Origin: Dictyobacter arantiisoli
GTDB taxonomy: Bacteria; Chloroflexota; Ktedonobacteria; Ktedonobacterales; Ktedonobacteraceae
Length of the DNA: 64,000 nt
Assembly: GCF_008326305.1 (NCBI RefSeq)
Contig: NZ_BIXY01000006.1
Coordinates: 55,965 to 119,964, forward strand
Direction: 5' to 3'
Shown: positions 20,801-31,200 of the stretch, in pieces
Numbering within the stretch: the stretch's first letter is position 1
Layout: the number at the start of each line of letters is the position of its first letter
Made by a program: the position numbers and the translations under genes
Notes under the pieces: generated by a model
What the model saw: only the letters and a program-made list of their open reading frames with translations
Database searches by the model: none
What the model was told of the DNA's origin: nothing

Positions 20801-23800
20801 CGGAATACCGACCTCCACACGGCCAGAGTAGAACTAGGAATTCGTGAAGCATATGATCAGTGGCTCCGAGAAAGCATTGTTCTTCTGGCTCAGCAACAAG
20901 AGATCAATCCTTCAGAGGATGGTGCCTGCTCTCATTTACTGCTCACCTCTGTAGATAGTCATACGGCCTGGATAGAATGGGAAAACAAAAAAACTTATTG
21001 GCTTAATGATTCCCATTTGAGCACGCAGCTGCGTCTGGTGGAAACGATGCTGCGTGCCCTACCCGCTATTCTCACTGGTTCCCAGAGTGCCACCGAAATT
21101 ATGTTCCCTCATGGCTCAATGGAACTCATTGAAGGTATCTATCAATACAATCCGGTTGTCGATTACTTTAATGAGGTGCTTGCAAACTGTGTTGTCGCGT
21201 ATGTACAAAACCAATTAAAACATACGAAGAACGGCACCATGCCCCAAATACGTATTCTAGAGATTGGAGCTGGCACGGGCGGGACCAGTGCAGTCGTATT
21301 ACGAAAACTACTTCCCTACCAGAGCTATATTCAAGAATACTGCTATACTGACGTTTCAGAAGCGTTCTTGCAACATGCACAGCGGATGTATGCTCCCCTT
21401 TATCCATTCCTGACAACACGATTATTCAATGTTGAACACGCTCCGGCAGAGCAGGAAATCGATCCAGGAGGCTATGATCTTGTCATTGCCGCCAATGTCC
21501 TGCATGCGACACGCCAGATCCGTCGCACGCTGCGCAACGCGAAAGCAATCATAAAAACACATGGGTTGCTACTCTTAAATGAAATCACCAGTGTCAACCT
21601 GTACACCCACCTGACCTTCGGCTTGCTCGATGGATGGTGGGCCTCAGAAGATTCAGCTATACGCATGCAGGGAAGTCCTGGATTAACTGTCGAAAGATGG
21701 GAAAATGTGCTCCAGGATGAAGGCTTCCCTTTTATCTTTGTTCCGACACGTGCACTTACCACAGCAGATCAACAAATCATCGTAGCGGAGAGCAATGGGC
21801 TGGTACGTCAACCTCAATCGCATCAGACAACGGAATTACCACTCGAACCATTGCATAAGCCAGCACAACTGCTCACCCCGGCTCCAACCACATCGATCCC
21901 ACCTACTTCGTTGCCAGGGGCCAGTAATACACTGATAGATATACGAGATCAGAGCATCGCCTTCTTCAAAACGCTGATCGGCAATGCGCTCAAAATCGCC
22001 ACAGATCAAATTGACATTTCTGAACCATTCCAGACATATGGCTTAGACTCAATCTTGATTGTCCAATTGACGGACAATCTGCGGGATGTTATGGGGGATA
22101 TCAGCAGTTCTCTCTTCTTTGAATATCCAACTATTACTGCGCTGATAGATCACTTCTTACAGACCAGACCAGAGGCGCTACGCCAACTCGTCACGCCCGC
22201 GCAATCAACTCAATCAACTCAACCATCACAATCAACTCAACCATCACAGCCAGCGAAAACGACACCAGCCCGGCGCTTTCTCGCGCAGCAGTCTGAAGCC
22301 GATATCGCAGTAGCACTATCAGAGGCTTCTCCATCAAATGAACCTATCGCTATCGTCGGGTTGGCTGGTCGCTATCCAGGTGCGCCTGACTTGAATAGCT
22401 TCTGGGAAAATCTGCTGGCTGGTCAGAGCGCCATCAGCGAGATTCCAGCCGAGCGTTGGAAGTGGCAAGATTATTTTGAACCAACCAGAGGCAAACATGG
22501 CTCACATTATACACGCTGGGGCGGTTTCCTCTCAGAGATTGATGCCTTTGATCCACTTTTCTTTGGTCTCTCGCCACGCGAAGCTCGTCAGATGGACCCA
22601 CAAGAGCGTCTCTTTCTGGAAACCACCTATACGTGTATTCAGGACGCCGGTTACATACCCCAGCAACTCGACGAGCAGCAGCGTGTGGGTGTCTTTGTAG
22701 GTGTGATGAATGCCAACTATCCCAGCGGAACTCGCTACTGGTCTATTGCCAACCGCATCTCTTATCTGCTCAACTTTCATGGTCCCAGTATCGCTCTGGA
22801 TACTGCCTGCTCTTCTTCATTAACGGCTATTCATCTGGCAACAGAGAGCCTACGCAATGGGACCTGCACCTGCGCCATTGCTGGCGGAGTCAATTTGATC
22901 GTTGATCCAGTGCATTATCTACGCCTCTCAGAGGCTACCATGCTTTCCTCTGGTGAGCAGTGCCGCGCCTTTGGAGAGCATGCTGACGGTTTTGTGGATA
23001 GTGAGGGTGTTGGGGCAGTGCTGCTGAAATCGCTGCCTCGTGCGCTCGCTGATGGAGACCACATCTATGGCCTGATCAAAGGGAGTATGATCAATGCGGG
23101 TGGCAAAACGGGTGGCTATACGGTACCAAGCCCCCAGGCACAGGAACAGGTGATCAGTGAAGCCCTGCATCGTGCCCGCGTCCCGGCACGGAGCATTAGC
23201 TATTTAGAAGCACACGGCACAGGAACCATTCTAGGCGATCCAATCGAGATTGCAGGACTCACACGTGCCTTTATGGCCGAGAGTACAGATACGCAGTATT
23301 GTGCGCTGGGCTCAGTCAAATCCAATATCGGTCATGCAGAGAGTGCCTCAGGTATGGCAGGTCTGACTAAGATCCTGCTTCAACTCAAACATCAGCAACT
23401 GGTTCCTTCTCTACATGCACGTACACCTAATCGTCATATCAATTTCGCTTCCACACCATTTATACTCCAGCAAGAACCTGCTCCCTGGCCGCAACCCTAT
23501 CTGCAACTTGATGGTAGCTTCCAGCATGTCCCGCGTCGGGCAGGAATCTCTTCTTTTGGTGCCGGGGGAGCAAATGCCCACATCATCATTGAAGAATACC
23601 AGCCGGATATGCCTGAACACGTTACGGTTACGGCACCACAACATCCTGAGCTTATTCTCCTTTCAGCTAGAACAGAGGAACAGTTGCGCGAAACAGCTCG
23701 AAATGTATTGCACTACATCCAAGTGAACAACTACAGTCAGAAGGATCTACCAGCTATCGCCTATACCTTGCAGGTCGGGCGTGAAGCTATGGAGGAACGC

Positions 23801-25210
23801 CTGGCATTCCAGGCCGAGTATCTTGAAGAGATGGTCGCAAAACTCACAGCATTTCTCAACGATGATCTTACAACTAGCACCATCTATCGCGGACGAGCCA
23901 GACAGAATGCGGAACACACGCTCACCCCTGACAACAAGCAGCAAGCACTTGAACAGTGGTTGACTAAGGGAGACTCTGTGGAACTCCTGATGGCATGGAG
24001 CAAAGGACTTACTATCGATTGGTCTCTGCTCCATAAGACTGATACACCACACCGGATCAGCCTACCAACCTATCCTTTTGCCCGCGAACATTACTGGTTA
24101 ACTGAAAGCCAGGCAAAAATAACAAACGCGATTGCTCCGTTGCATGCTCTGGTACAACAAAACACCTCTCACTTTAATGAGCAACGCTTCAGCTCGGTCT
24201 TTAGTGGACAGGAGTTTTTCCTGGATCATCATGTGGTGAAAGGAAAACGCATGATGCCAGCAGTAGCCTATCTGGAAATGGCACAAGCAGCGATCACAAT
24301 CGCACTGGACCACAAATTTTCATTGCAGAATCAGTTCAGTATCCAACTGAAGGATGTTAGTTGGGTTCGTCCTATTGAGGTGGAGAAACAACCAGTACAG
24401 GTTCAGATCAGTCTGTCACAGGAAAACGCAAACAGCATTGACTATAAGATCAGTAGTCAATCTAACACGATAGATGGCAAACCCATCTTATATAGCCAGG
24501 GACGTGCCAGTGTGCAACCCCTAACAAGGATTCCCACGCTAGATGTATCTGCCATACAAATGAACTGTCAGCAGCAGATACATACGGCATCACAATGCTA
24601 TGACACCTTCCATGCACTGGACATCGATTATGGTCCCGCTCATCAGGCAATTGAAGCGATCTATGTGGGACTCAATCAGGCGCTGGCTCGACTTTCACTA
24701 CCAGTATCGGTAGCCCATACACTTGATCAGTTTATCCTTCATCCCAGCCTGCTCGATGGTGCACTACAGGCCATGCAGGGGCTACAACATATGGATACTA
24801 TGGGAAGCCTCAAAACCGCGCTTCCATTCTCACTAGAAGAACTCAATATCTTCGGTACCTGCTCATCTGAGATGTGGGCCTGGGTTCACTACAGCGATCA
24901 TCAGACAGCAGGCAATAGACAACAATCGCCCATACAGAAAATAACTATCGAGATCTGTGATTCACAGGGTAATATCTCTGTGCAGATGAAAGGAGTTGCA
25001 TGTCGGGTGCTTGAAGAGAATAAGACATGGATAGAGGATGGAGAGCGCGCAAGGCTCCTCCCAGAGGCACAGCCTGATTTAAACTCACCCGCGCAACGAT
25101 CCGCACCAGAGAGTGATGAGAATGAATTTCAGTATTTCCTGCAACTGTCCAAACAAATTTCAGCAGGAGCTATCACTGAAGAACAACTAGCGCATATCCT
25201 TTTGCAATAG
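14867..25210 (+). CDS. Trans-AT polyketide synthase PKS-B
   Basis: 3447 codons. Domains by residue: KR ~10-375 (GGAGRLG motif, Tyr in GQADYATANAF; IRD suggests B-type) and ACP (Ser 438), completing the module begun by KS4-DH of PKS-A; KS5 ~538-968 (DTMCSSS, Cys 704); DH ~1152-1438 (His 1185 in HVVQGQRILP); KR ~1462-1928; cMT ~1958-2312 (EIGAGTGG); ACP (Ser 2395); KS6 ~2492-2912 (Cys 2648); DH ~3090-3382 (His 3122, Asp 3297); C-terminal helical motif ~3420-3447. Expected output is an olefin from module 4 and an alpha-methyl olefin from module 5. The protein stops after DH with no KR or ACP; the ACP of module 6 is at the start of PKS-C, one base after the TAG. The start is uncertain: TTG 14867 opens the frame, ATG 14888 is the first ATG, and the gene may really be continuous with PKS-A. 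Confidence 0.93.
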   Translation: MSHEKDIMSIWERFQTYAIQVFEEIQGILRSNPTGKVLVQLVLPFQADQPLYPALSALLKTAQLENPHFIGQVIEVEAGDRQESIESKLYENSLCPADHWIRYQNGQRYVARWSELTTTTDQLTIPWRERGIYLITGGAGRLGLLFAREIASHISQATLILTGRSPLNAEQSIRLQEIVELGLEVHYWQVDVTDEQAVTTLIQRIQTIYGNLHGIIHSAGIIRDNFIIQKSREQFLEVLAPKVAGLVHVDQATQRQKLDFFVIFSSAAGSFGNAGQADYATANAFMDAYAHYRNTLVAQGQRQGHTLSLNWPLWKEGGMHLDPEAEDLIEQATGLTAIDTSNGIKAFYQGLASGQEQIVVMKGDLPRLQSTFLAQSKQAEPVQPHSASTQNNTASSDEETQFDEKALYYFKKLLSPMIKVPVERIQAEAALEIYGIDSIMIMKLTNQLEKTFGPLPKTLFFEYQTTQALTSYFIATYNEQLKTALHITTPATQAVSGDSEKSASLPAKPFKQTNGLYKSTHTLTLQPSTTPPAALQSREIAIIGLAGRYAGAQNVQEFWQNLSTGTDSVSEIPSERWDSTQYASGHWGGFLQNVDHFDPLFFNISPRDAEMMDPQERLFLECVYEALEDAGYTRETLQLSEETDYAGDVGVFVGAMYHEYQLYGAQEQLQGHEIALSGNAAAIANRVSYFCNFSGPSIALDTMCSSSLAALHLACQSILNKDCRVAIAGGVNVSIHPNKYVALGMGKFLSSKGRCESFGAGGDGYVPGEGVGAVLLKSLPQAIADGDHIYAVIKGTAINHGGKTNGYTVPNPHAQASVIEHAFATAHVEPRAISYIEAHGTGTSLGDPIEIASLSRAFHKYTQEKQFCALGSVKSNIGHTESAAGIAALTKVLLQMQHQQIVPSLHSHTLNPHIDFAHTPFFVQQELTEWQRPTISVQGKIREYPRIAGISSFGAGGSNAHIVVEEYIPAVQESPLTSTPQHPALIILSAKSQAQLRQRATQLLTALQETYTQTADLTALAYTLQVGREAMEERLAIAAATRTVLIEKLGAFVTGQEEIEETYSGQARSYKELLEVFTADKDMNTTLQAWIDKGKYHKLLQLWVKGLQIDWNRLYSESRPRRISLPTYPFAHQRYWVPAATSTTIAAPSNTPAILHPLLQYNVSDFFAQRFQTRLTGQEFFLADHVVQGQRILPAVAYLEMAHAAVMQAMRATEKNNHMVLRLYNVAWVRPLVVDKQAVELQIELALQEEKRIAFAVSKQSSTIEDTSFLYCQGNAQLLSDGEIEHSSINLPMLHSQCQQQSLSASSCYQTYQTLGIQYGSRMQGLEHILIGDGQVLARLSLPESFSHNTAPFMLHPSLLDAAIQAGIALTPWAGTGNVPHLPFALDELVLLKPVPTRAWAWVRGRGTSIHNKLDIDISDEQGQVCVRLRGLATRASHPTNEQPDEPQNSDPGSQNSNSERLLLLHPYWEPVNILEEKITPAVSEQILIVGGTSEYIQALTGLYPHAVTLPIQAHQTTEQIARQLEVLPSIEHLFWIAPAAHLSDDVDEGLIQSQHEGVLHCFCLIKALIKQGYANKRLGCTFMTSQAQQIHPTDQLDPTHASLHGLVGSLAKEYPSWQIRLLDLPAQETWPLHHLLTLPYDPAGRARVYRQQQWYRQELLPLSIPIPTVSQAPYRQTGVYVIIGGAGGIGQVWSEYLMRTYQAHLIWIGRRPLDTSIQAQRERLSSWGPQPDYIQADATNRQELTAAYQQIKQKHPRIHGVIQSTVVLHDQSIARMDLDHFQAALAAKVDVSVRLAQVFSPDELDFVLFFSSLNAFATRAGQSNYAAACTFEDAFTRHLRQRWSCPVKVMHWGYWGSVGIVATSSYREQMARLGQGSIEPPEAIEAVQTLLNGPIDQLALLKTNSNWQPTTPAAQDILTLYAQELPSSLQQIQQHTLLSSATDTYPSASKGQQKEELEKLLSRVLLGQLHAMGLFNTRNTDLHTARVELGIREAYDQWLRESIVLLAQQQEINPSEDGACSHLLLTSVDSHTAWIEWENKKTYWLNDSHLSTQLRLVETMLRALPAILTGSQSATEIMFPHGSMELIEGIYQYNPVVDYFNEVLANCVVAYVQNQLKHTKNGTMPQIRILEIGAGTGGTSAVVLRKLLPYQSYIQEYCYTDVSEAFLQHAQRMYAPLYPFLTTRLFNVEHAPAEQEIDPGGYDLVIAANVLHATRQIRRTLRNAKAIIKTHGLLLLNEITSVNLYTHLTFGLLDGWWASEDSAIRMQGSPGLTVERWENVLQDEGFPFIFVPTRALTTADQQIIVAESNGLVRQPQSHQTTELPLEPLHKPAQLLTPAPTTSIPPTSLPGASNTLIDIRDQSIAFFKTLIGNALKIATDQIDISEPFQTYGLDSILIVQLTDNLRDVMGDISSSLFFEYPTITALIDHFLQTRPEALRQLVTPAQSTQSTQPSQSTQPSQPAKTTPARRFLAQQSEADIAVALSEASPSNEPIAIVGLAGRYPGAPDLNSFWENLLAGQSAISEIPAERWKWQDYFEPTRGKHGSHYTRWGGFLSEIDAFDPLFFGLSPREARQMDPQERLFLETTYTCIQDAGYIPQQLDEQQRVGVFVGVMNANYPSGTRYWSIANRISYLLNFHGPSIALDTACSSSLTAIHLATESLRNGTCTCAIAGGVNLIVDPVHYLRLSEATMLSSGEQCRAFGEHADGFVDSEGVGAVLLKSLPRALADGDHIYGLIKGSMINAGGKTGGYTVPSPQAQEQVISEALHRARVPARSISYLEAHGTGTILGDPIEIAGLTRAFMAESTDTQYCALGSVKSNIGHAESASGMAGLTKILLQLKHQQLVPSLHARTPNRHINFASTPFILQQEPAPWPQPYLQLDGSFQHVPRRAGISSFGAGGANAHIIIEEYQPDMPEHVTVTAPQHPELILLSARTEEQLRETARNVLHYIQVNNYSQKDLPAIAYTLQVGREAMEERLAFQAEYLEEMVAKLTAFLNDDLTTSTIYRGRARQNAEHTLTPDNKQQALEQWLTKGDSVELLMAWSKGLTIDWSLLHKTDTPHRISLPTYPFAREHYWLTESQAKITNAIAPLHALVQQNTSHFNEQRFSSVFSGQEFFLDHHVVKGKRMMPAVAYLEMAQAAITIALDHKFSLQNQFSIQLKDVSWVRPIEVEKQPVQVQISLSQENANSIDYKISSQSNTIDGKPILYSQGRASVQPLTRIPTLDVSAIQMNCQQQIHTASQCYDTFHALDIDYGPAHQAIEAIYVGLNQALARLSLPVSVAHTLDQFILHPSLLDGALQAMQGLQHMDTMGSLKTALPFSLEELNIFGTCSSEMWAWVHYSDHQTAGNRQQSPIQKITIEICDSQGNISVQMKGVACRVLEENKTWIEDGERARLLPEAQPDLNSPAQRSAPESDENEFQYFLQLSKQISAGAITEEQLAHILLQ
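22202..22246 (+). repeat. 18-bp tandem repeat in ACP-KS linker
   Basis: The unit CAATCAACTCAACCATCA occurs twice in tandem (22211-22228, 22229-22246), preceded by a half unit. It encodes a Gln-Ser-Thr-Pro-rich linker between an ACP and KS6, where length changes would be tolerated. Confidence 0.85.
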
Positions 25211-25211
25211 C

Positions 25212-28200
25212 ATGAAAGCAGAATACGCCATGAATCATGATATCCAACTCTTATATCAACAGATCAAAAATAAACAGATCAGTCACGAAGAGGCGGCACG
25301 TCATCTTCAACTGCTGCTTGCTCAAAAGAAGCAACTCCCTGCGTCCTCGATGACAGAAAATGAGCATACTGAGAACCTGGCGAGCACGCTACCACCTGCC
25401 CCTGCCACAGAGAACAGGGATTTAGCAGAAAAAGCCAGTCGCTATCTACGCCGCCTGCTCTCTAAGGTTATTGAACTACCAGCAGAACGTATCGAAATAG
25501 ATGTGGCTCTAGAGAAATATGGTATTGACTCTATCATGGCGATGGAATTGACCAATGAACTGGAACAGACCTTTGGTCCACTCCCTAAAACACTATTTTT
25601 CGAGTACCAGACTATTCAGGACCTTACCACCTACTTTTTAACTATTCATCACGAGCAATTGCGTGCAACGCTGGGGCCAGCAGTCACCCAGCCAACCATA
25701 GCACGAGATAACCCGCGACGACAAACAGCCATTCCCTTTCAGGAATCATCGGTACAGGAACAGATCAACCATGTACAGGCCACTTCTGATCCATCTACAT
25801 GGGAGCAAGGCAAAACGTCGCCTCTTGCCATCGCAATTATTGGTCTGGCTGGCAAATATCCCCAGGCAGAAAATATTCAACAATTCTGGGAAAATCTCGC
25901 TGCCGGGAAAGATTGTATTCGTGAGATCCCTGCAAATCGCTGGGATCATAGCCTCTATTTTGACGAAAAAAAGAACATTCCTGGAAAAACGTATAGTAAA
26001 TGGGGTGGCTTCCTGGATGGCATCGAAAACTTTGATCCTCTCTTCTTTAACATCTCACCGCTGGATGCTGAAATTATGGATCCTCAGGAACGCCTCTTTT
26101 TACAGTGTGCCTATGAAACGCTTGAGGATGCTGGCTATATCCGACCTATCCAGGACAACTCGACCGGAAATAGTCTGGATCACAATGTCGGAGTCTTTGT
26201 GGGCGTGATGTATGAAGAGTATCAGCTTTACGGGGCCCAGGAACAGATCAAAGGTCAGCCTATCGCATTGAGCGGTAATTCATCATCGATCGCCAATAGA
26301 GTGTCCTACTTCTGCAACTTCAATGGGCCAAGTGTCGCATTGAATACAATGTGCTCTTCCTCCCTGACAGCGATCCATCTGGCCTGTCAAAGTCTACAGC
26401 GTGGCGAGTGTAAGAGCGCTTTAGCAGGAGGTGTCAACGTTTCGCTCCATCCAAATAAGTATTTGCTCCTTGGTCAGGGCAACTTCGCATCCAGCAAAGG
26501 ACGCTGTGAGAGCTTTGGCGCCGGGGGCGATGGATATGTGCCCGGTGAAGGCGTTGGAGCCGTGTTATTGAAACCGCTCCACCAGGCGATCGCTGATCAG
26601 GATCATATCTATGGTGTGATTAAAGGTACAGCTATCAACCACGGTGGCAAAACCAATGGTTATACGGTACCAACTCCCAATCTCCAGGCCGCGCTGATTA
26701 CGCAAGCGCTGAAAGATTCTGGGATCAATCCACAGATGGTCAGTTACATTGAAGCCCATGGCACTGGTACCGCGCTCGGTGATCCCATCGAGATTGCTGG
26801 ATTAACCAGAGCTTTTCAAGCATATACATACACAAAACAATACTGCTCGATTGGTTCTGTGAAGTCGAATATTGGACACTGTGAGAGCGCCGCAGGGATT
26901 GCGGGCCTTACCAAAATCTTATTGCAAATGCAGCATAAACTCCTGGTACCTTCGCTACATTCCACCACGATCAATCCCAATATTGATCTTGCAAGCACAC
27001 CCTTCTTTGTCCAACAGGAATTAGCCGCATGGCAACGCCCACAGTTCAAAGACGATGCGGGCATCCACGAATACCCAAGAATTGCAGGCATCTCGTCATT
27101 TGGGGCCGGGGGCTCTAACGCCCATATTCTGATCGAGGAGTATATCCCCTCAAGCCCTGTATTGCTACCACTGCCTATTACACCAGAGAATCCTGCGGTT
27201 ATTGTCCTTTCTGCTCGTACAGCGGACCGACTACGTGCGCTGGCCCGCCAGCTATTAGCCACTCTGGATACCCGGACGTTTACCGACGACGACCTGGCAG
27301 CGCTGGCCTACACACTTCAAGTGGGCAGGGAAGCGTTAGAGGAGCGGCTCGCATTTACAGTAACCTCTATACAAGAACTTAAAAATACGCTAAAAGCATT
27401 CGTAGAGGATAAGCAAGCTGCCAGTGATTTCTATCGAGGACAGGTGAAGCAAAATAAAGAAACCCTGGGCCTCTTTACTATCGATGACGAACTACAAACC
27501 ACCATCGACCAATGGGTACAGCGTCGCAAATATGAACGTCTACTAGATTTCTGGACAAAAGGGCTGACTTTTGATTGGAACAAACTCTATGGTACGATCA
27601 AGCCTCAGCGCATCAGCCTGCCTACCTACCCTTTCGAAAAAAAGCCCTATTGGCGACCAGCTAAAGATATCCTCACACCTCTCACAACAAAAAACGCATC
27701 ATCTCAGCTGCATCCACTATTGCATCGCAATACGTCTGACTTCTCTGAACAGCGTTTTAGCTCACGTTTTAGCGGGCATGAATTCTTTTTACGTGACCAT
27801 GTCGTGCAGGGTCACAAAGTCCTACCCGGAGTCGCATATCTGGAGATGGCACACGAAGCGCTTAAGCAATCGCTAGACCTGGACGATGGGGCAACACAAA
27901 CTATAATCTCGCTTAAAAATGTCGTCTGGCTACGTCCCATTATCGTTGATGAAACGCCGGTCGACGTGCATATCAGCCTCTCCCCTGAGGAGAATGGCAA
28001 CATCGATTTTGAAATCTATACACTGCCAGCAGCATCAGAATCAACTGACGAGATCATCATCCATAGCCAGGGAACAGCTATCTTACGAGAAGAAGTCAAC
28101 CGTACTTCAGTGGATTTGATGGCGCTACAAGCCGCTACACAGCCATGCGCCATCAGTCCGGCAGCGCTCTATCAAACCTTTGCGGACTTAGACATACACT

Positions 28201-31200
28201 ATGGTCCCACCTTACAAAGTATTACGGATCTCTATACAGGTCAAGATTATATTCTGGCAAAGCTGACATTACCCGCCAGCCTGGCTGCGGAACAATCTCG
28301 TTTTGACTTGCATCCCAGTTTGCTCGATGCTTCCTTGCAAGCCACGCTTGCTTTGCTGTTAAAAGAGACTGAAGATACCTCTTCACTTACTCTGGCTCTC
28401 CCATTTGCCCTGCACGAACTGGAGGTCCTTCAGCCATGTCCACCGACCCTCTGGGCACATATTCGCTTCACACCCACTAGCTCATCCGTTCAGAACCTGC
28501 AACAGATAGATCTTGATCTGCTGGATGAGAGCGGTAATCTTTGTCTAGGTTTACGTGGTTATACCTCTCGTACACTGCCAGCCTCTACGCTCGCCAAAAA
28601 CAATCCACAACAAGAGTCCAGCATCCTTACATTTATCCGAGACTGGCAACCAGCACCACAAACTGTATCCACGATTGTCGCTACTCATGCTGCGCATGCT
28701 ATTCATCACTTACTCATTCTCTGCGAAACAGCCTCGCTTTCACCTGCTCAGGTGACAACCCGTTTTCCGCAGGCTCAAAGTCTCTTCTTGCAGGACGGGA
28801 CTTCTGACCTGGCTCAGCGTTTCCACGGCTATGCGGAACGCACTCTCTCAACAGTGCAACATCTGCTACAGGAACACCCACACAAGCCACTCCTGCTTCA
28901 ACTCCTGGTACATACCGATCCACAATCAGCTCTCTTCGCAGGTCTCTTTGCTATGCTGCAAAGTGCCCAGGCTGAATATCCCACCCTCAATGCTCAACTG
29001 ATAGTAATGGATACAGATACAGCTGCTACGCTTCTACTCGATAGATTGGAACATGACAGCCTTCAGCCCTGGCAGAATCATTTGCGCTATCAGGGAGATC
29101 AACGTCTGCTGGCTACCTGGCGAAATGCATCATCAACCTTGAGTAGTTCCCCTCTACCATGGAGAGAGAAAGGCATCTATTTAATCACTGGTGGCCTTGG
29201 TGGTCTGGGCTTCCTCTTTGCGCAGGAAATCATCCGTCAGGCTCCCCAGGCAACGCTCATTCTTCTGGGTCGCTCTGCTCTGACCGACACGCAACAGGCT
29301 CAATTGCAAAGTCTGGCAATCGGTGGAGCGCATATCGATTATCAGCAAGTTGATGTTGCGAATACGCAAAATATACACACACTGGTACAGAATATCGTCC
29401 AGCGTTACGGAGGATTACACGGTATTCTGCATAGCGCTGGCGTGTTACGCGATAGTTTTGTGCTCAAGAAAACGACACAGGAGTTACATGAGGTGCTGGC
29501 GCCTAAAGTTGATGGTGTCATTAATCTGGATGAAGCCAGCAAAGAGCTTCAACTTGATTTCTTTGTTCTCTTCTCTTCACTGGCCGCTGTATTGGGTAAT
29601 GCAGGTCAGAGCGATTATGCTACAGCGAATGCCTTCATGGATGCATATGCAAGTTACCGCACCGATTTGGTCGCGCAAGGACAACGTCAGGGACGGACCC
29701 TCTCGCTCAACTGGCCGCTCTGGGAAGAAGGCGGCATGCAGGTAACTGAAACTACCAGACGACTACTCTTACGTACTATGGGAATGCTACCACTACACAC
29801 AGCCTCAGGTATGCAAGCTTTCTATCACAGCCTGCAAATGGATAATACCCAGGCTCTGGTCATTGAGGGATATGCAGAACAAATCAAAGCACACTTAAGC
29901 ACTTTGTTAGCACCGGATACTGTGCCAATGGCATCAATCCCACCAGCCACACAGCCAGAAGTTCCCTCTACAATCCAGACGCACCAGGATGAGATACCAG
30001 AGGCAAACGATCTTACGGACAGGTTACAACATGCACTTATCCAGATGGTTAGCAAGCTCTTCAAGGTCAGTGCCCAGGAGCTAGATATTCATGCTGAATT
30101 GAGTGACTACGGTTTTGATTCGATTGCCTTGACGCAATTTGCGAACGCATTGAATCATGATTTCGATCTCTACCTGACACCAACAATCTTCTTTGAATGC
30201 CCTACTCTGCATCACCTGACAAAATATTTGCTTGAACACCATCAAGCAGCCATGAGCGCGAAGCTTGGCTCTTCCATCCCTACATCAGCACGTCAACAAT
30301 ATGATGGCCTGGATCAGAAAGAAAACAGTAGTAATCATGCGGCAAAAGAGGATCATGAAATCAGCACATCGCCGGCCCCCCATGTCCGCAAAAGAGCAAA
30401 AGGACGGCTGACTCGTAGAGGGGAGCTGCCACTCTCTCAATTAAATGAACCATCAGTTACAAAACCACTAGCCGAAGCCATTGCGATTGTCGGTATCAGC
30501 GGCACCTTCCCTCAGGCCGGTGATCTAAACGCTTACTGGCACAATCTACTAGAGGGGAAGGATTGCATCAGTGAGATTCCACGCTCGCGTTGGGATTGGC
30601 GGGACTACTACGGTAATCCTGTGCAGGAAACCAATAAAACCAATGTCACGCAGGCCGGTATTATCGATGGTATTGATGAGTTTGATCCGCTCTTCTTCAA
30701 GATCTCTCCACAGGAAGCCGAGCTGATGGACCCACAACAACGCTTGTTGATGACATATGTCTGGAAAATGCTAGAAGATGCCGGTTATACAGCGCAACAT
30801 CTGGCTGGTAGCGACACGGGGCTGTTTGTTGGGACCGGAAGCAGTGGCTACTATGAACTGATCACACAGGCAAATCGAGGCATTGAGGGCTACTCCTCTA
30901 CAGCACTTATACCATCAATGGGACCCAGCCGAATGAGCTACTTTCTTAACTGGCACGGCCCCAGTGAGGCGATCGAAACTGCCTGCTCAAGTTCATTGGT
31001 AGCTATCCACCATGCCGTAGGAGCGATTGAGCGTGGGGATTGCACGATGGCAGTTGCTGGCGGTATCAACACGATTGTGGTGCCCGATTTGCATATTAGT
31101 CTGAGTAAAGCAGGAATGCTCTGCGCAGATGGGCATTGCAAGCCTTTTTCAGCCCTGGCCAACGGATATGTCCGAGGGGAGGGTGTTGGCATGCTCTTGC

